DNA of 17,870 nt from Anaerolineae bacterium (GCA_016929795.1 JAFGIA010000221.1:1-17870), one strand, 5' to 3'. Positions 1-7,295 are shown, counted from the stretch's first letter. The notes: a model not told the origin generated them from the sequence alone. Program-made: numbers and translations.

Positions 1-48
1 CAACGTCCTTTCGCGCTGCGCGGCACGCGCCGAGGGAACAACCAAACG

Positions 49-58
49 TGGAGGCAAC
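49..58 (+). promoter_or_regulatory. Shine-Dalgarno site of the flavodoxin gene
   Basis: GGAGG lies five to six bases before the ATG at 59 and supports that start. The first 48 bases of the window show no gene I can support; the operon promoter may lie in them or further upstream. Confidence 0.6.
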
Positions 59-586
59 ATGACCAAGATCGCTGTCGTATATGGAACGTGGACCGGGGCC
101 ACGCGGAGCGTGGCGGATGCCGTGGGCGAGGTGCTGCGCGGGGACGGCGTCGACGTCGACGTGCGCCCCGCCGACAAAGTCAAAGACGTCACGCCCTACC
201 AGGCCGTCGTAGTCGGCACCTCCGTGCACATGGGCAAGCTGATGCGGGCGCCGTCGCGCTTTCTCAAGCGCCACGGCCCGGCGCTGAAGGACATGCCGGT
301 AGCCTATTTCGTCGTCTGCCTGGCGCCCGCCGCCGAGACGGAGCAAGAGCGCGCGCAGGCCGATACCTACCTCCAGACCCTGATCGAGGCGGCCCCTGCC
401 GTCAAGCCGGTGGACACGGCGGTCTTTGCCGGCACCGTCCTCGCAGACACCGCAGAGTTCAAGCGCCTGCCTTTCTTTATCCGCTTTATTACGGGCGCCA
501 TGGCGCGGGACGGGAAGGATTACCGCGACTGGGATGCCATTCGTACGTGGGCCGCACAGTTGAAACCGAGGCTCGTGTCACAATGA
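59..586 (+). CDS. Flavodoxin-domain protein, HemG-like
   Basis: A 175-residue cytosolic flavodoxin-fold protein, predicted to bind FMN and act as an electron carrier or small oxidoreductase. The FMN phosphate loop is seen near residues 10-16 (TWTGAT). A second conserved block, VVVGTSVHMGK, follows at about 50-60. The C-terminal half, with a GKDYRDW motif near residues 152-158, resembles menaquinone-dependent protoporphyrinogen oxidase HemG more than electron-transfer flavodoxins, and the length matches HemG (about 180). True HemG activity is not shown: no other haem genes are visible nearby. Its TGA overlaps the ATG of the next gene in an ATGA, so the two are probably translationally coupled. 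The fold is secure, the substrate open. Confidence 0.85.
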   Translation: MTKIAVVYGTWTGATRSVADAVGEVLRGDGVDVDVRPADKVKDVTPYQAVVVGTSVHMGKLMRAPSRFLKRHGPALKDMPVAYFVVCLAPAAETEQERAQADTYLQTLIEAAPAVKPVDTAVFAGTVLADTAEFKRLPFFIRFITGAMARDGKDYRDWDAIRTWAAQLKPRLVSQ

Positions 587-1236
587 TCCAGGCGCACACA
601 ACACCCATCTCGCCAGGCTTTTGGTCGACGCTGGGCAGTGTCGTGGTGCGTCCGTGGAAGGCACTGCGTGAGATGGCGCACGACCCTGCTGCGTTCCGAA
701 AGGCGCTCGTGCTCCTGCTGCTGATCATCGGCGTGTACACCCTCATCCTGGCCATCTTTCTCGCGCGCGGCTACCCCGCCGCTGCCCCCTCGGTGCTACC
801 TTTGACGGTGGACGAGCAGTATCCGGTCCAGATCTGGTACCAGGGGCCACTCTTTTTCGCCGTCACAGCACTGTCGGCGGGGTCCCTGGTCCTTGCCGGC
901 CGCGCGCTCGGCCTGTCGCTCGATTTCCGCCTGGCCTTTGCGCGCATCGCCTTTGCCAGCGTCATCCCCTTCTTTTTCACCACCATGATCGTCGAGCTGG
1001 TGCTGGCGCTGCTGATGCTAGTGGGGGTGGTGCAGCCGGCTGCTGTGTTGAGCTGGCTGCTCGGAGATGGCGCGTGGTTCCCGGCGATCTATCAGTTGAT
1101 CGCGATTGTATGGATCGCCGTTCTGTTCGTCATCACCGCGTGGCACACCCTGGATCGGGGCTGGGCCGGCGGCATCCTGGGAGGCGTGCTGGCGCTTGCC
1201 GTGTACGCGCTGCCCGTCGCACTCTTGATCCGTTGA
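583..1236 (+). CDS. Yip1-domain-like integral membrane protein
   Basis: A 217-residue protein with about five hydrophobic segments (roughly residues 45-66, 86-108, 115-147, 167-186 and 194-216) after a cytosolic N-terminal stretch of about 40 residues. The layout and the N-terminal PWKALREMAHDP block resemble bacterial Yip1/YIF1-family membrane proteins, whose biochemical role is unknown. The start ATG overlaps the stop of the flavodoxin gene by 4 bases. A longer in-frame extension upstream is just the alternative frame of the flavodoxin gene and is rejected. Translational coupling suggests that the two products are made in step. No catalytic residues are recognisable. Confidence 0.75.
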   Translation: MIQAHTTPISPGFWSTLGSVVVRPWKALREMAHDPAAFRKALVLLLLIIGVYTLILAIFLARGYPAAAPSVLPLTVDEQYPVQIWYQGPLFFAVTALSAGSLVLAGRALGLSLDFRLAFARIAFASVIPFFFTTMIVELVLALLMLVGVVQPAAVLSWLLGDGAWFPAIYQLIAIVWIAVLFVITAWHTLDRGWAGGILGGVLALAVYALPVALLIR

Positions 1237-1253
1237 GCGTATAGGAGGACACC

Positions 1254-2435
1254 ATGACAGACACCCTGGCGGCAGATGCCCTTATGCGCCACGTGCGCGC
1301 GCTGGCCGACGACATCGGCCCACGCCCTGCGGGGCACGTGGAAGAAGCACAGGCGCGCGACTATATCCGCCGCGCGCTGACCGAGATGGGGATCGCGGAC
1401 GTGGAGGAGCAGCCCTTTTTGACGTGGGACACGTGGGGCTATTCCTTCTGCGTGCCTACCGCTCTCTTGCTTACAGGGAACGCGGTGGGCATGGCAGGCC
1501 GCGCCGGCAAGCTGCTCGGGGGAATCGCGGCGCTGGCCGGTGGCTACCAGTTATACCAGCTCGCCAGGCTCGGACGCCAGCCGCTGGCGCCCCTATTCGC
1601 CAAGCGACCATCGGCCAATCTGATTGCCCGCATCGCCCCGGCAGAGGAGCCGAGGCACCGTGTTGTCCTCGTGGGGCACACCGACAGCAACAAGCATCGC
1701 TCCATGTTTCACGACGCGTTCAAGCGGGCGCTTGTCCCCTACATGACACTCGCGCTGGGCGTGGCGGCGGCCAATGGCCTGTCGCTGCTGGCGCAGGCGG
1801 CAGGCGTGGCAGGCCGCGCACGTGACGCGCAGCGCGCCACCCTGGCGGCCGCCAGCGTGTCGATCGTTGGGTTGCTTGCGGACGAGAGAGGCGGCTACAT
1901 CGACGGCGCCAACGACAACGCCACCGCCGTCGCCTGCCTGCTCGGCCTTGGCGCGCACCTGAGCCGCCATCCCTTGCAACACACCGAGGTGTGGCTCGCT
2001 TTTACAGGTGCGGAAGAGGTGGGCTGTGTCGGAATGAACGCCCTGCTCGACGCGTACGGAGAGCATCTGGCGGATGCGTGGTTCATCGATTTCGAGATGG
2101 TCGGCACGGAGCAGATCGCCTACCTCGCAAAACACAGCAGCGGCTCCTACCTGACCGGCTACGCGCCCGACGAGGAGTCGCTGGCCGTCGCAGAGGAGAC
2201 GAGCCGGCGGTATCCCGAGCTGGCGGTCGGCGGGCAGGAGATGGTCATCTTTGAAGAAGTGGGCACGCTGCGCGGGCGAGGGCATCGCGCAATCTGTCTC
2301 GCCGGGGTGGGCGAGGACGGCTGGCTGGCCAACTGGCACCGCTATGACGACAACGCCGCGAACATTGTCCCATCCGGAATGGAGCGTGCAGCCCGTTTTG
2401 CGCTGGCAATGATAGAGACGATAGATAAAGTGTGA
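1254..2435 (+). CDS. Membrane-associated M28-family zinc metallopeptidase
   Basis: A 393-residue protein with the M28 (aminopeptidase Y/S-like) di-zinc motifs: GHTDS with His142 and Asp144, GANDN with bridging Asp221, the Glu254-Glu255 pair in TGAEE, Asp279 and C-terminal His362. All expected ligands and the catalytic Glu are present, so activity is plausible. Two features are unusual. A hydrophobic stretch lies at residues 67-105. A further insert of about 75 residues with two hydrophobic segments (about 161-184 and 194-208) separates the first zinc ligand from the GANDN motif, which are normally about ten residues apart. The enzyme is probably membrane-bound; its peptide substrate is unknown. 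AGGAGG lies 6 bases before the ATG, and the gene follows the Yip1-like gene by 17 bp. Confidence 0.88.
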   Translation: MTDTLAADALMRHVRALADDIGPRPAGHVEEAQARDYIRRALTEMGIADVEEQPFLTWDTWGYSFCVPTALLLTGNAVGMAGRAGKLLGGIAALAGGYQLYQLARLGRQPLAPLFAKRPSANLIARIAPAEEPRHRVVLVGHTDSNKHRSMFHDAFKRALVPYMTLALGVAAANGLSLLAQAAGVAGRARDAQRATLAAASVSIVGLLADERGGYIDGANDNATAVACLLGLGAHLSRHPLQHTEVWLAFTGAEEVGCVGMNALLDAYGEHLADAWFIDFEMVGTEQIAYLAKHSSGSYLTGYAPDEESLAVAEETSRRYPELAVGGQEMVIFEEVGTLRGRGHRAICLAGVGEDGWLANWHRYDDNAANIVPSGMERAARFALAMIETIDKV

Positions 2436-2442
2436 GGTGCAC

Positions 2443-3108
2443 ATGAAGCGTTTTTATGCCATTGTACTGGCAGCCTTGCTGCTGCTTGCCGCGGCATATC
2501 CTGTTGCGTCCAACGCGTTGGCCCAAAAGGAATACAAAGCGCAGCGCTTTGACGTCGAGGTGGATGTCCGGCCGGACGGCACGCTGCTCGTGACCGAGAC
2601 GGTTGTGTTCGAGTTTACTGGCGGTCCCTTTACGCAGGTCTTTCGTGAACTACCGGATGAAAAAGTGGATCGAGTCGAGGTCGTGTCCGCCGCCCTCGAC
2701 GGGACGACGCTCGACCGTGGCGACGACGCCGGGCAGGTGGGAATCTCGGGTGGCACACCCATCGAGGTGGTGTGGCACCCGCCGCCGACGTCGGACGAAA
2801 CGCACACGTTCACCCTCATCTATCGTGTAGAGGGGGCGGTGGAACAGATCTCTGGCGTCGACAGGCTCGTCTGGCAGGCGCTGCCCGAGGAGCGCGAATA
2901 CCCGATCGACGCGAGCCGGGTGACGGTCATCTACCCGGATGGCGTCCGCCTGGCGGGGGAGCCGGCGGTCGAGTATGGCAACGCGAGACTTGAAACCACG
3001 CCAGGCCGTGTCGTCTTTCAGGCGCGGGACGTCGACGTCGAGGATCTGCTCATCATCCGCATTCCCTTTGAGCCTGGCAGCCTGGTCACCGTGCCACCCG
3101 AGTGGTAG
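2443..3108 (+). CDS. DUF2207 protein, N-terminal half (ends at in-frame amber codon)
   Basis: Encodes 221 residues: an N-terminal signal peptide or anchor (about residues 4-23, ending near SNALA), then an extracytoplasmic beta-rich domain typical of the N-terminus of DUF2207 membrane proteins, with VRPDGTLLVTETVVFEF near the start. The ATG at 2443 is preferred over the GTG at 2437 because GAGG sits 5 bases before it. The gene begins 7 bp after the M28 gene. The TAG at 3106-3108 follows GTVPPEW-like sequence where family members continue into a linker and a membrane segment; exactly that sequence continues in the same frame after the stop. This is therefore one gene broken by a point nonsense change, a sequencing error, or a read-through site. 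Alone it would be a secreted domain lacking its anchor and cytosolic part. Confidence 0.8.
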   Translation: MKRFYAIVLAALLLLAAAYPVASNALAQKEYKAQRFDVEVDVRPDGTLLVTETVVFEFTGGPFTQVFRELPDEKVDRVEVVSAALDGTTLDRGDDAGQVGISGGTPIEVVWHPPPTSDETHTFTLIYRVEGAVEQISGVDRLVWQALPEEREYPIDASRVTVIYPDGVRLAGEPAVEYGNARLETTPGRVVFQARDVDVEDLLIIRIPFEPGSLVTVPPEW

Positions 3109-3159
3109 GCGCAGCAGGAGCGTGCGCGCGCTGCAGCGCCCCTGTTTATCGCGCTGGGA

Positions 3160-4134
3160 TTGGGCGTTCTGACCTTGGGCGTAGTAGTGGTGGCCTTCTA
3201 CCTCTACCGGCACCGCCGCCCACCACACGAAAAGGCCCCGACGGTGCCGACCTGGAGCCAACCGCCCGGCGAGCTGCCGCCGGCCTTTGCAGGGGCGTTG
3301 GTGGGCGACCCGTCGAGCTGGAACAATGCCCTGGCGACGCTCTTTGACCTGGCCCGGCGAGGCGTGGTGCGCTTTGTCGAGCTCCCAGGCGAGAAAAAGT
3401 GGTATCAGGGGCCGCCGTTCGAGCTGCGGCTCGAGGAGGATCCGGCCGGCCTCTTGCCGCACGAGCAGGGGCTGCTGGCGGCCCTCTTTGAGACGAAAAA
3501 GGGCAAGGAGCGCTCGCTCGACATCTCGGAGCTTGGCGGGCGCTACACGGGCCACTCTGACCGGTTTCGCGAGCCGCTGCAGAGGGAGATGGTGATGGCA
3601 GGTCTGATCGACCCGGATCGCGCGGGGGTGCGCCAGCGGCTGCTGGTCGGTGGTGGGGTGGCTTGCCTGGTGGCGGGTGTCGGGTTTATCGCCGCGGTGG
3701 TGATCGGGGCGGTGACGGGCCTGTGGCCTGCCATGGCGGTGCCCGGAGGGCTGCTGGTGGCCGGCGTCGTGGCGCTGATCGCCGGCGCGCTGCACAACAC
3801 GCTCTCAATGCAGGGGTTGGAAGCGGCGGCGCGTTGGCAGGCGTTCAGCCGGCACGTGCGCGACGTGACGCGGGACGAGGCGCCGGCGTCGCCCTCCGCC
3901 TTTGAGCCCTACCTGCCATACGCGGCAGCGTTTGGGCACGCGGAGGCGTGGGTCAAGCATTTTGAAAAACAGGACGAGGTGCCCATCCCGGCGTGGTTCG
4001 AAGCGGTCTCTGATGGCAGCGCCGCCTGGGTGGCGCTGCTTGCCGCCACCAGTGCCACCAGCTCGGCCGGCGATGGCGGTGCGGGCGGCGCCGCGGCAGG
4101 CGCCGCCGGTGGTGGTGCCAGCGGGGCGAGCTAG
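3160..4134 (+). CDS. DUF2207 protein, C-terminal half (same frame after the stop)
   Basis: The frame is open from 3109, immediately after the amber codon, to 4134 (341 residues). The first possible internal start is TTG at 3160, without a convincing Shine-Dalgarno site. Features in order: a charged linker; a membrane segment encoded at about 3142-3210; a cytosolic winged-helix-like region with NNALATLFDLARRGVVRF, typical of DUF2207; a paired hydrophobic segment at about 3640-3790; a cytosolic tail ending in a Gly/Ala/Ser-rich stretch characteristic of the family. Joined to the upstream half it gives about 563 residues, the normal DUF2207 size. Codon use and reading frame look intact, so any inactivation must be very recent. 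Function of the family is unknown. Confidence 0.7.
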   Translation: MGVLTLGVVVVAFYLYRHRRPPHEKAPTVPTWSQPPGELPPAFAGALVGDPSSWNNALATLFDLARRGVVRFVELPGEKKWYQGPPFELRLEEDPAGLLPHEQGLLAALFETKKGKERSLDISELGGRYTGHSDRFREPLQREMVMAGLIDPDRAGVRQRLLVGGGVACLVAGVGFIAAVVIGAVTGLWPAMAVPGGLLVAGVVALIAGALHNTLSMQGLEAAARWQAFSRHVRDVTRDEAPASPSAFEPYLPYAAAFGHAEAWVKHFEKQDEVPIPAWFEAVSDGSAAWVALLAATSATSSAGDGGAGGAAAGAAGGGASGAS

Positions 4135-4208
4135 CGCGCGGCCAAGTTCTCAAACAAGGTGAGGGGCGAAGAGCTGCCCATCCACTGGCATGGAGGCATA
4201 ACCGAACG

Positions 4209-5078
4209 ATGACGCTTCACGAAATGCAGATCGAGGGCCACAAGCTGGCCGCTCTTTCCTTCAATCCCGATACGCCGGGCACGCCGATCATCCTGGTGCA
4301 CGGCATCACGTCGTCCATCGCTTCCTTCTCCCTACGTGATCTATCGCTGCTCATCCCGCGCGGGCCGTGCTACTCGTTGAGCCTGCCAGGTCACTATCCC
4401 GCGGCTTTTCCCGCCGGCTTTCGCCGGGAAGAGCTGACGGCCGAGACGATCGCCCGGCTGCTCATCGCGGCGATCTGCGAGCTGGTGGGCGAGCGCCCGG
4501 TGGCGCTGGTGGGACACTCGACCGGCGGATTCGCCTGCCTGGACATTGCCGCGCACCGGCCCGACCTGGCGCACTGGGTGATCAGCATCGCCGGCTTTGC
4601 CCACGGTCGGTGGGGCGGGGCGTTGGGCTTGAACCAGACGATGGTACGGTGCGGGGCGGTAGGGCGGCGTATGTTCAAGCTGGTCTACCAAGTCAACCGC
4701 AGCTCGCCGGGCATGCACCGGGCCATGCTGCGCCTGTACGTTGCCAATCCACGCGCGCTGTACAGCTATCCACATCTCGACGCGAGCATCGCCGGCTACC
4801 TGCCCTACTTCAAACAGCTCGACCTCGATGCGATGGCAGACTATTTCACCGTCATGCCGGGCGTCGACATCAGCCCGCTGCTGCCGCGCATCACGGCGCC
4901 CGTGCTGGCGCTCACGGGAGACAGCGATCCGATCGTGCCGCCATCTCACGCCAAGCTCATCGCCGGGGCGGTGTGCCAGGGCGACCTGGTCGTAGTTGAC
5001 AGGGCGGGGCACCTGCTCTTTTGGGAAAACCCGGACCCGTACAACCACGCACTTGAAGAGTGGCTCAGTGCCAGGTAG
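4209..5078 (+). CDS. Alpha/beta hydrolase with serine nucleophile
   Basis: A 289-residue cytosolic alpha/beta-hydrolase fold enzyme. The oxyanion-hole HG is at residues 31-32 (LVHGITS), the nucleophile elbow GHSTGG puts Ser104 at the active site, the acid is Asp240 in GDSDPIVP, and the base is His268 in AGHLLFW. The triad is complete, so esterase, lipase or lactonase-type activity is likely; the substrate cannot be read from sequence. A GGAGG lies 12 bases before the ATG, a little far for strong initiation. The gene follows the DUF2207 gene by 74 bp and is probably the last of the + strand unit. Unlike the right-hand cluster, it uses Ser rather than Asp as nucleophile, so it is not a dehalogenase. 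Confidence 0.88.
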   Translation: MTLHEMQIEGHKLAALSFNPDTPGTPIILVHGITSSIASFSLRDLSLLIPRGPCYSLSLPGHYPAAFPAGFRREELTAETIARLLIAAICELVGERPVALVGHSTGGFACLDIAAHRPDLAHWVISIAGFAHGRWGGALGLNQTMVRCGAVGRRMFKLVYQVNRSSPGMHRAMLRLYVANPRALYSYPHLDASIAGYLPYFKQLDLDAMADYFTVMPGVDISPLLPRITAPVLALTGDSDPIVPPSHAKLIAGAVCQGDLVVVDRAGHLLFWENPDPYNHALEEWLSAR

Positions 5079-5229
5079 ATGCAGGGTGCGGTACGCAGGG
5101 GACGATCTTTACTTTCCCGTGTCACTTGGCACCATCATCGACCAATGCTACAACGGGACGGTGCTTCCGCTGGTGAACGGGCTTGCCGTTCTGTCCGGTC
5201 TGGCAATTTGCGTGGTACGTTGGGACTAA
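5079..5229. other. Intergenic region with weak hairpin, no gene
   Basis: No convincing gene between the hydrolase and the PadR promoter. A 6-bp stem (GAACGG/CCGTTC, 5175-5191, 5-base loop) is present but lacks a downstream T run, so it is at best a weak terminator. Confidence 0.4.
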
Positions 5230-5244
5230 TTGACATAATAAGTA

Positions 5245-5273
5245 TTGACAAACAATGTTACTCATGGTATAAT
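5245..5273 (+). promoter_or_regulatory. Sigma70-type promoter of the PadR gene
   Basis: TTGACA at 5245-5250 and TATAAT at 5268-5273 are both perfect consensus boxes with a 17-base spacer. The expected start of transcription is near 5280, about 35 bases before the TTG start codon. A promoter this strong would normally need repression, which fits the palindrome overlapping its -10 box and start site. A second TTGACA at 5230-5235 has no matching -10 box. Confidence 0.88.
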
Positions 5274-5288
5274 ATACAAGATTGTATA
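5273..5288. promoter_or_regulatory. Probable PadR operator 1
   Basis: TATACAAGATTGTATA is a perfect palindrome (7-bp arms, 2-base centre). It overlaps the last base of the -10 box and the predicted transcription start, ideal for steric repression. The same arms occur at 5872-5887, before the next gene. PadR-family regulators bind such AT-rich palindromes and commonly autoregulate; binding here is inferred. Confidence 0.75.
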
Positions 5289-5314
5289 AACTGGACACCC
5301 GATAAGGAGATGGC

Positions 5315-5854
5315 TTGTCAACCCGGCTGGTGATCCTGGGGCTGCTGCGCGAGCAGCCACTGCACGGCTACGAGCTGAAGCAGATCATCGAAGAGCACAT
5401 GGGCGACTGGACCAACATCGCCTTTGGCTCGATCTATTTTGCGCTGCGCAAGCTCGAAGAAGAGGGGTTCGTCGAGCAGATCGCGACCGAGCAGGAGGGC
5501 AGACGCCCGTCGCGCACCGTGTACCGCATAACCGATGCCGGCAGGGAAGAGTTCCTGTGCCTGCTGCGCGAGGTGTGGGGCGAGGTCGAGCGCCACTACT
5601 ATGCCATCGACGTCGGTCTGGCGTTCATGGATGCGCTCGACCCGGCCGAGATCGAGAGCTTTTTGCGGGCGCGTGTCGCGCAACTGCGTGGGGTTGTCGA
5701 GCACCTGGAGGAGCACCGGGCCGAGCAGTTGTCTCAGGAAGGCGTGCCGCCCGCTGCCGCCGCCGTGTTCGACCACTCACTGGCCCACTTCCGTGCCGAA
5801 CTGGCGTGGACCCGGGATCTGCAGGCCAAGATCGAGCAAGGAGTCTATCCCTGA
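5315..5854 (+). CDS. PadR-family transcriptional regulator
   Basis: A 179-residue cytosolic DNA-binding protein. Residues 1-90 form the PadR winged helix: LVILGLL at the start, PLHGYELKQII, a recognition-helix region around GSIYFALRKLEEEG, and the wing ending in the family signature PSRTVYRITDAGREEF. Residues 95-175 form the helical C-terminal dimerisation domain of the longer PadR subfamily. PadR proteins usually repress in the absence of a small-molecule ligand. The TTG start at 5315 is preferred because AAGGAG sits 5 bases upstream and the protein then begins at the usual family position. Twin palindromes before this gene and the following one suggest that it represses itself and the downstream genes. 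The ligand is unknown. Confidence 0.92.
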   Translation: MSTRLVILGLLREQPLHGYELKQIIEEHMGDWTNIAFGSIYFALRKLEEEGFVEQIATEQEGRRPSRTVYRITDAGREEFLCLLREVWGEVERHYYAIDVGLAFMDALDPAEIESFLRARVAQLRGVVEHLEEHRAEQLSQEGVPPAAAAVFDHSLAHFRAELAWTRDLQAKIEQGVYP

Positions 5855-5862
5855 GCGTTTTT

Positions 5863-5891
5863 TTGTCTATGTATACAATGTTGTATATTAC
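5863..5891 (+). promoter_or_regulatory. Possible promoter of the VOC-like gene
   Basis: TTGTCT at 5863-5868 and TATTAC at 5886-5891, 17 bases apart, each match the sigma70 consensus at four of six positions. Operator 2 would lie in the spacer. An alternative -10 (TATACT, 5898-5903) has no good partner. A run of seven T at 5858-5864 after the PadR stop lacks an upstream stem, so I do not call a terminator. Confidence 0.35.
5872..5887. promoter_or_regulatory. Probable PadR operator 2
   Basis: TATACAATGTTGTATA has the same 7-bp arms as operator 1 and differs only in the 2-base centre. It is followed without a gap by an imperfect palindrome at 5884-5901 (centre ACATGT), possibly a second dimer site. 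It sits about 40 bases before the start codon of the VOC-like gene. Confidence 0.75.
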
Positions 5892-5927
5892 ATGTTATAT
5901 ACTAGAGGTTTCATAAGGGAGTGAAAG

Positions 5928-6722
5928 ATGAAACGGGTTCCAGAGGGCAAAGCCATTGCAGTAGTGGTAGACAGCATCGCCGGCAACGTCCACGATCTGG
6001 ACGGCGTGCTGGCGGCGGTGTATGAGCTGGTGGGTCTCAAGCCGTTCCTGCGGTTTGAGCTAGAGCTACCGCACGGTGCGGTGCGCGTCGCGCAGGTGAT
6101 GTGCGGCGACGTATCGCTCGAGTTCCTGGAGCAGGCCCACGGGCAGCACCCGGACGGCGCGGGCCGGATATGCCGCGTGGTGGTCGAGATCCCCGGGCGG
6201 GAGCCGCAGGAGCTAGCACTGGAACCAGGCTTGTGCTTCGCCGTGCGGCCGGGGGCGAAGCGGCGGGTGGCCGAGATCGAGATCGAGTCGAGCAGAGTGG
6301 CCGAGGACCTGGCCGTGCTCCAATCGGGCTGCCGCGCGGTGGCAGCACCGGGCGGCGAGGAGGGGGAGCGGGCACTGCAGCTTGGCACGGTCACCCTGCG
6401 GTTCCGTCCACTGGCGTACGGAACCGCGCCGGGCACGATCGTCGATCCCGGGCAGCGACTGCCGGGATGGCACAGGATTGGCCTGGCGTGCAAGCGCCTG
6501 GAAGAGGGCACGGCGGTACTTGTGCAGGCCGGTGCCCGGGTCGAGGAGCCGCCCTACCAGGTGCTGCCCGGACTGCGGGAGGCGATGCTGCGCCTGCCCT
6601 CGAACCTGATGGTGCAGCCTGTTGAACAAAAGCTGTGGAAGATGCTGCCGGTCGTCGGTGTGCGCGCCCTCGCGTGCAGGCTGACCGGCAGGCCACTGCG
6701 GTTCAAGACAACGGAGGCGTGA
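5928..6722 (+). CDS. VOC (glyoxalase-like) fold protein, divergent
   Basis: 264 residues with repeated beta-alpha-beta-beta-beta patterns like the vicinal-oxygen-chelate superfamily. Residues about 9-68 resemble a first module (helix near DLDGVLAAVYELVGLKPF, then VAQVMCGDVSLEFLEQ). Residues about 180-234 resemble a second (WHRIGLACKRLEEGTAVL, then REAMLRLPSNLMVQPVEQ). The intervening 100 residues contain at least one more similar unit (112-160), so this could be a two-domain, four-module VOC protein. The usual metal-binding His/Glu residues are not clearly conserved, so it may bind a small molecule rather than catalyse. AAGGGAG lies 6 bases before the ATG. It is the first gene after the PadR gene and has its own operator copy, making it the prime regulatory target. 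The fold call is from pattern only. Confidence 0.6.
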   Translation: MKRVPEGKAIAVVVDSIAGNVHDLDGVLAAVYELVGLKPFLRFELELPHGAVRVAQVMCGDVSLEFLEQAHGQHPDGAGRICRVVVEIPGREPQELALEPGLCFAVRPGAKRRVAEIEIESSRVAEDLAVLQSGCRAVAAPGGEEGERALQLGTVTLRFRPLAYGTAPGTIVDPGQRLPGWHRIGLACKRLEEGTAVLVQAGARVEEPPYQVLPGLREAMLRLPSNLMVQPVEQKLWKMLPVVGVRALACRLTGRPLRFKTTEA

Positions 6723-6725
6723 GCC

Positions 6726-7133
6726 ATGCCGCAACTCGTCAAGGGGGGCAAGTGGGTCTTTGGCTGGACGGTCGTGGGATCAGGTGGGGGGATCACGATC
6801 CCTCCGGAAGCGTGGGAAGAGTACCGGTTCCAGGTCGGAGACGAGGTAACGTTCATCGCCGGCAGCCGCAGGTCGGGAGGATTCGGCCTGAGCCATCCGC
6901 GGCTGCTGGTCGGTAGCGCGCTGCTCCTCGAATCACGCATGCTCGGCAAGGGGTGGATTGGCGAATCGGCCTGCATCGTGGCGCCGGCGGCCACAGGTGT
7001 ACAGCCAGGTGACCCGCTCCTGGTGGTGCGCGGGAGTGGCAGGGCGCTCGGGTTCATCGCTCGCGGTCCGATCTATGACGAGGCGGCAAAGCACCCCGAG
7101 CTTGCCTGTTTTGACCAAGAGAGCGAGCGATGA
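6726..7133 (+). CDS. AbrB/SpoVT-like domain protein
   Basis: A 135-residue small protein. The N-terminal half carries GGGITIPPEAWEEYRFQVGDEV, which has the shape of an AbrB/MazE-type swapped-hairpin beta barrel (G-x-I-x-I-P followed by a GD-x-V turn). The C-terminal half (about 80-120) may contain another small beta unit (VQPGDPLLVVRGSGRALGFI). Classic AbrB domains bind DNA; here the C-terminal extension and the operon context leave a DNA-binding or a structural role equally open. It starts 3 bp after the VOC-like gene's stop and its stop overlaps the start of the next small gene, so it is firmly part of the PadR unit. Confidence 0.6.
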   Translation: MPQLVKGGKWVFGWTVVGSGGGITIPPEAWEEYRFQVGDEVTFIAGSRRSGGFGLSHPRLLVGSALLLESRMLGKGWIGESACIVAPAATGVQPGDPLLVVRGSGRALGFIARGPIYDEAAKHPELACFDQESER

Positions 7134-7279
7134 CGAGGCGATCTCGGCACCCGGGCCCGCCGGTAGCCGGTCACGAGCTGCGCTGGACGCGGCTCGTCCA
7201 GGCGATACTCGCGCTCATTCTCTTTGGCTTGCTCACCGGGTGGTGGGCGTATCTCTGGTGTTCGCAAGATCCAGGATGA
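7130..7279 (+). CDS. Small single-pass membrane protein (49 residues)
   Basis: An ATG overlapping the upstream TGA as ATGA opens a 49-residue frame. The product has a basic N-terminus (MTRRSRHP), one hydrophobic segment at about residues 22-43 with several Trp and Tyr at its end (LLTGWWAYLWCS), and a short tail; N-in orientation is likely. It ends 16 bases before the next gene. I do not recognise the family. Four-base overlap, membrane topology and conserved operon spacing are the support; length makes chance a real possibility. Confidence 0.6.
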   Translation: MTRRSRHPGPPVAGHELRWTRLVQAILALILFGLLTGWWAYLWCSQDPG

Positions 7280-7295
7280 GAAAGGGAGGTCGATG

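Noticed and set aside
88..582. N-terminal extension of the Yip1-like protein
   Set aside because: The extension is the alternative frame of the flavodoxin gene and is Arg-rich; the ATG in the ATGA overlap at 583 is the sensible start.
1593..2444. 283-codon open frame on the - strand
   Set aside because: Antisense to the M28 peptidase, whose zinc motifs are complete; no recognisable domain in the antisense product.
2650..3795. 381-codon open frame on the - strand
   Set aside because: Opposite the DUF2207 gene, Arg/His-rich and without domains; the + strand frame has clear family features on both sides of the stop.
4341..5048. 235-codon open frame on the - strand
   Set aside because: Antisense to the alpha/beta hydrolase with its full triad; composition is typical of a shadow frame.
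5858..5864. T run after the PadR gene as a terminator
   Set aside because: No GC-rich stem precedes it; it more likely belongs to the promoter/operator region of the next gene.
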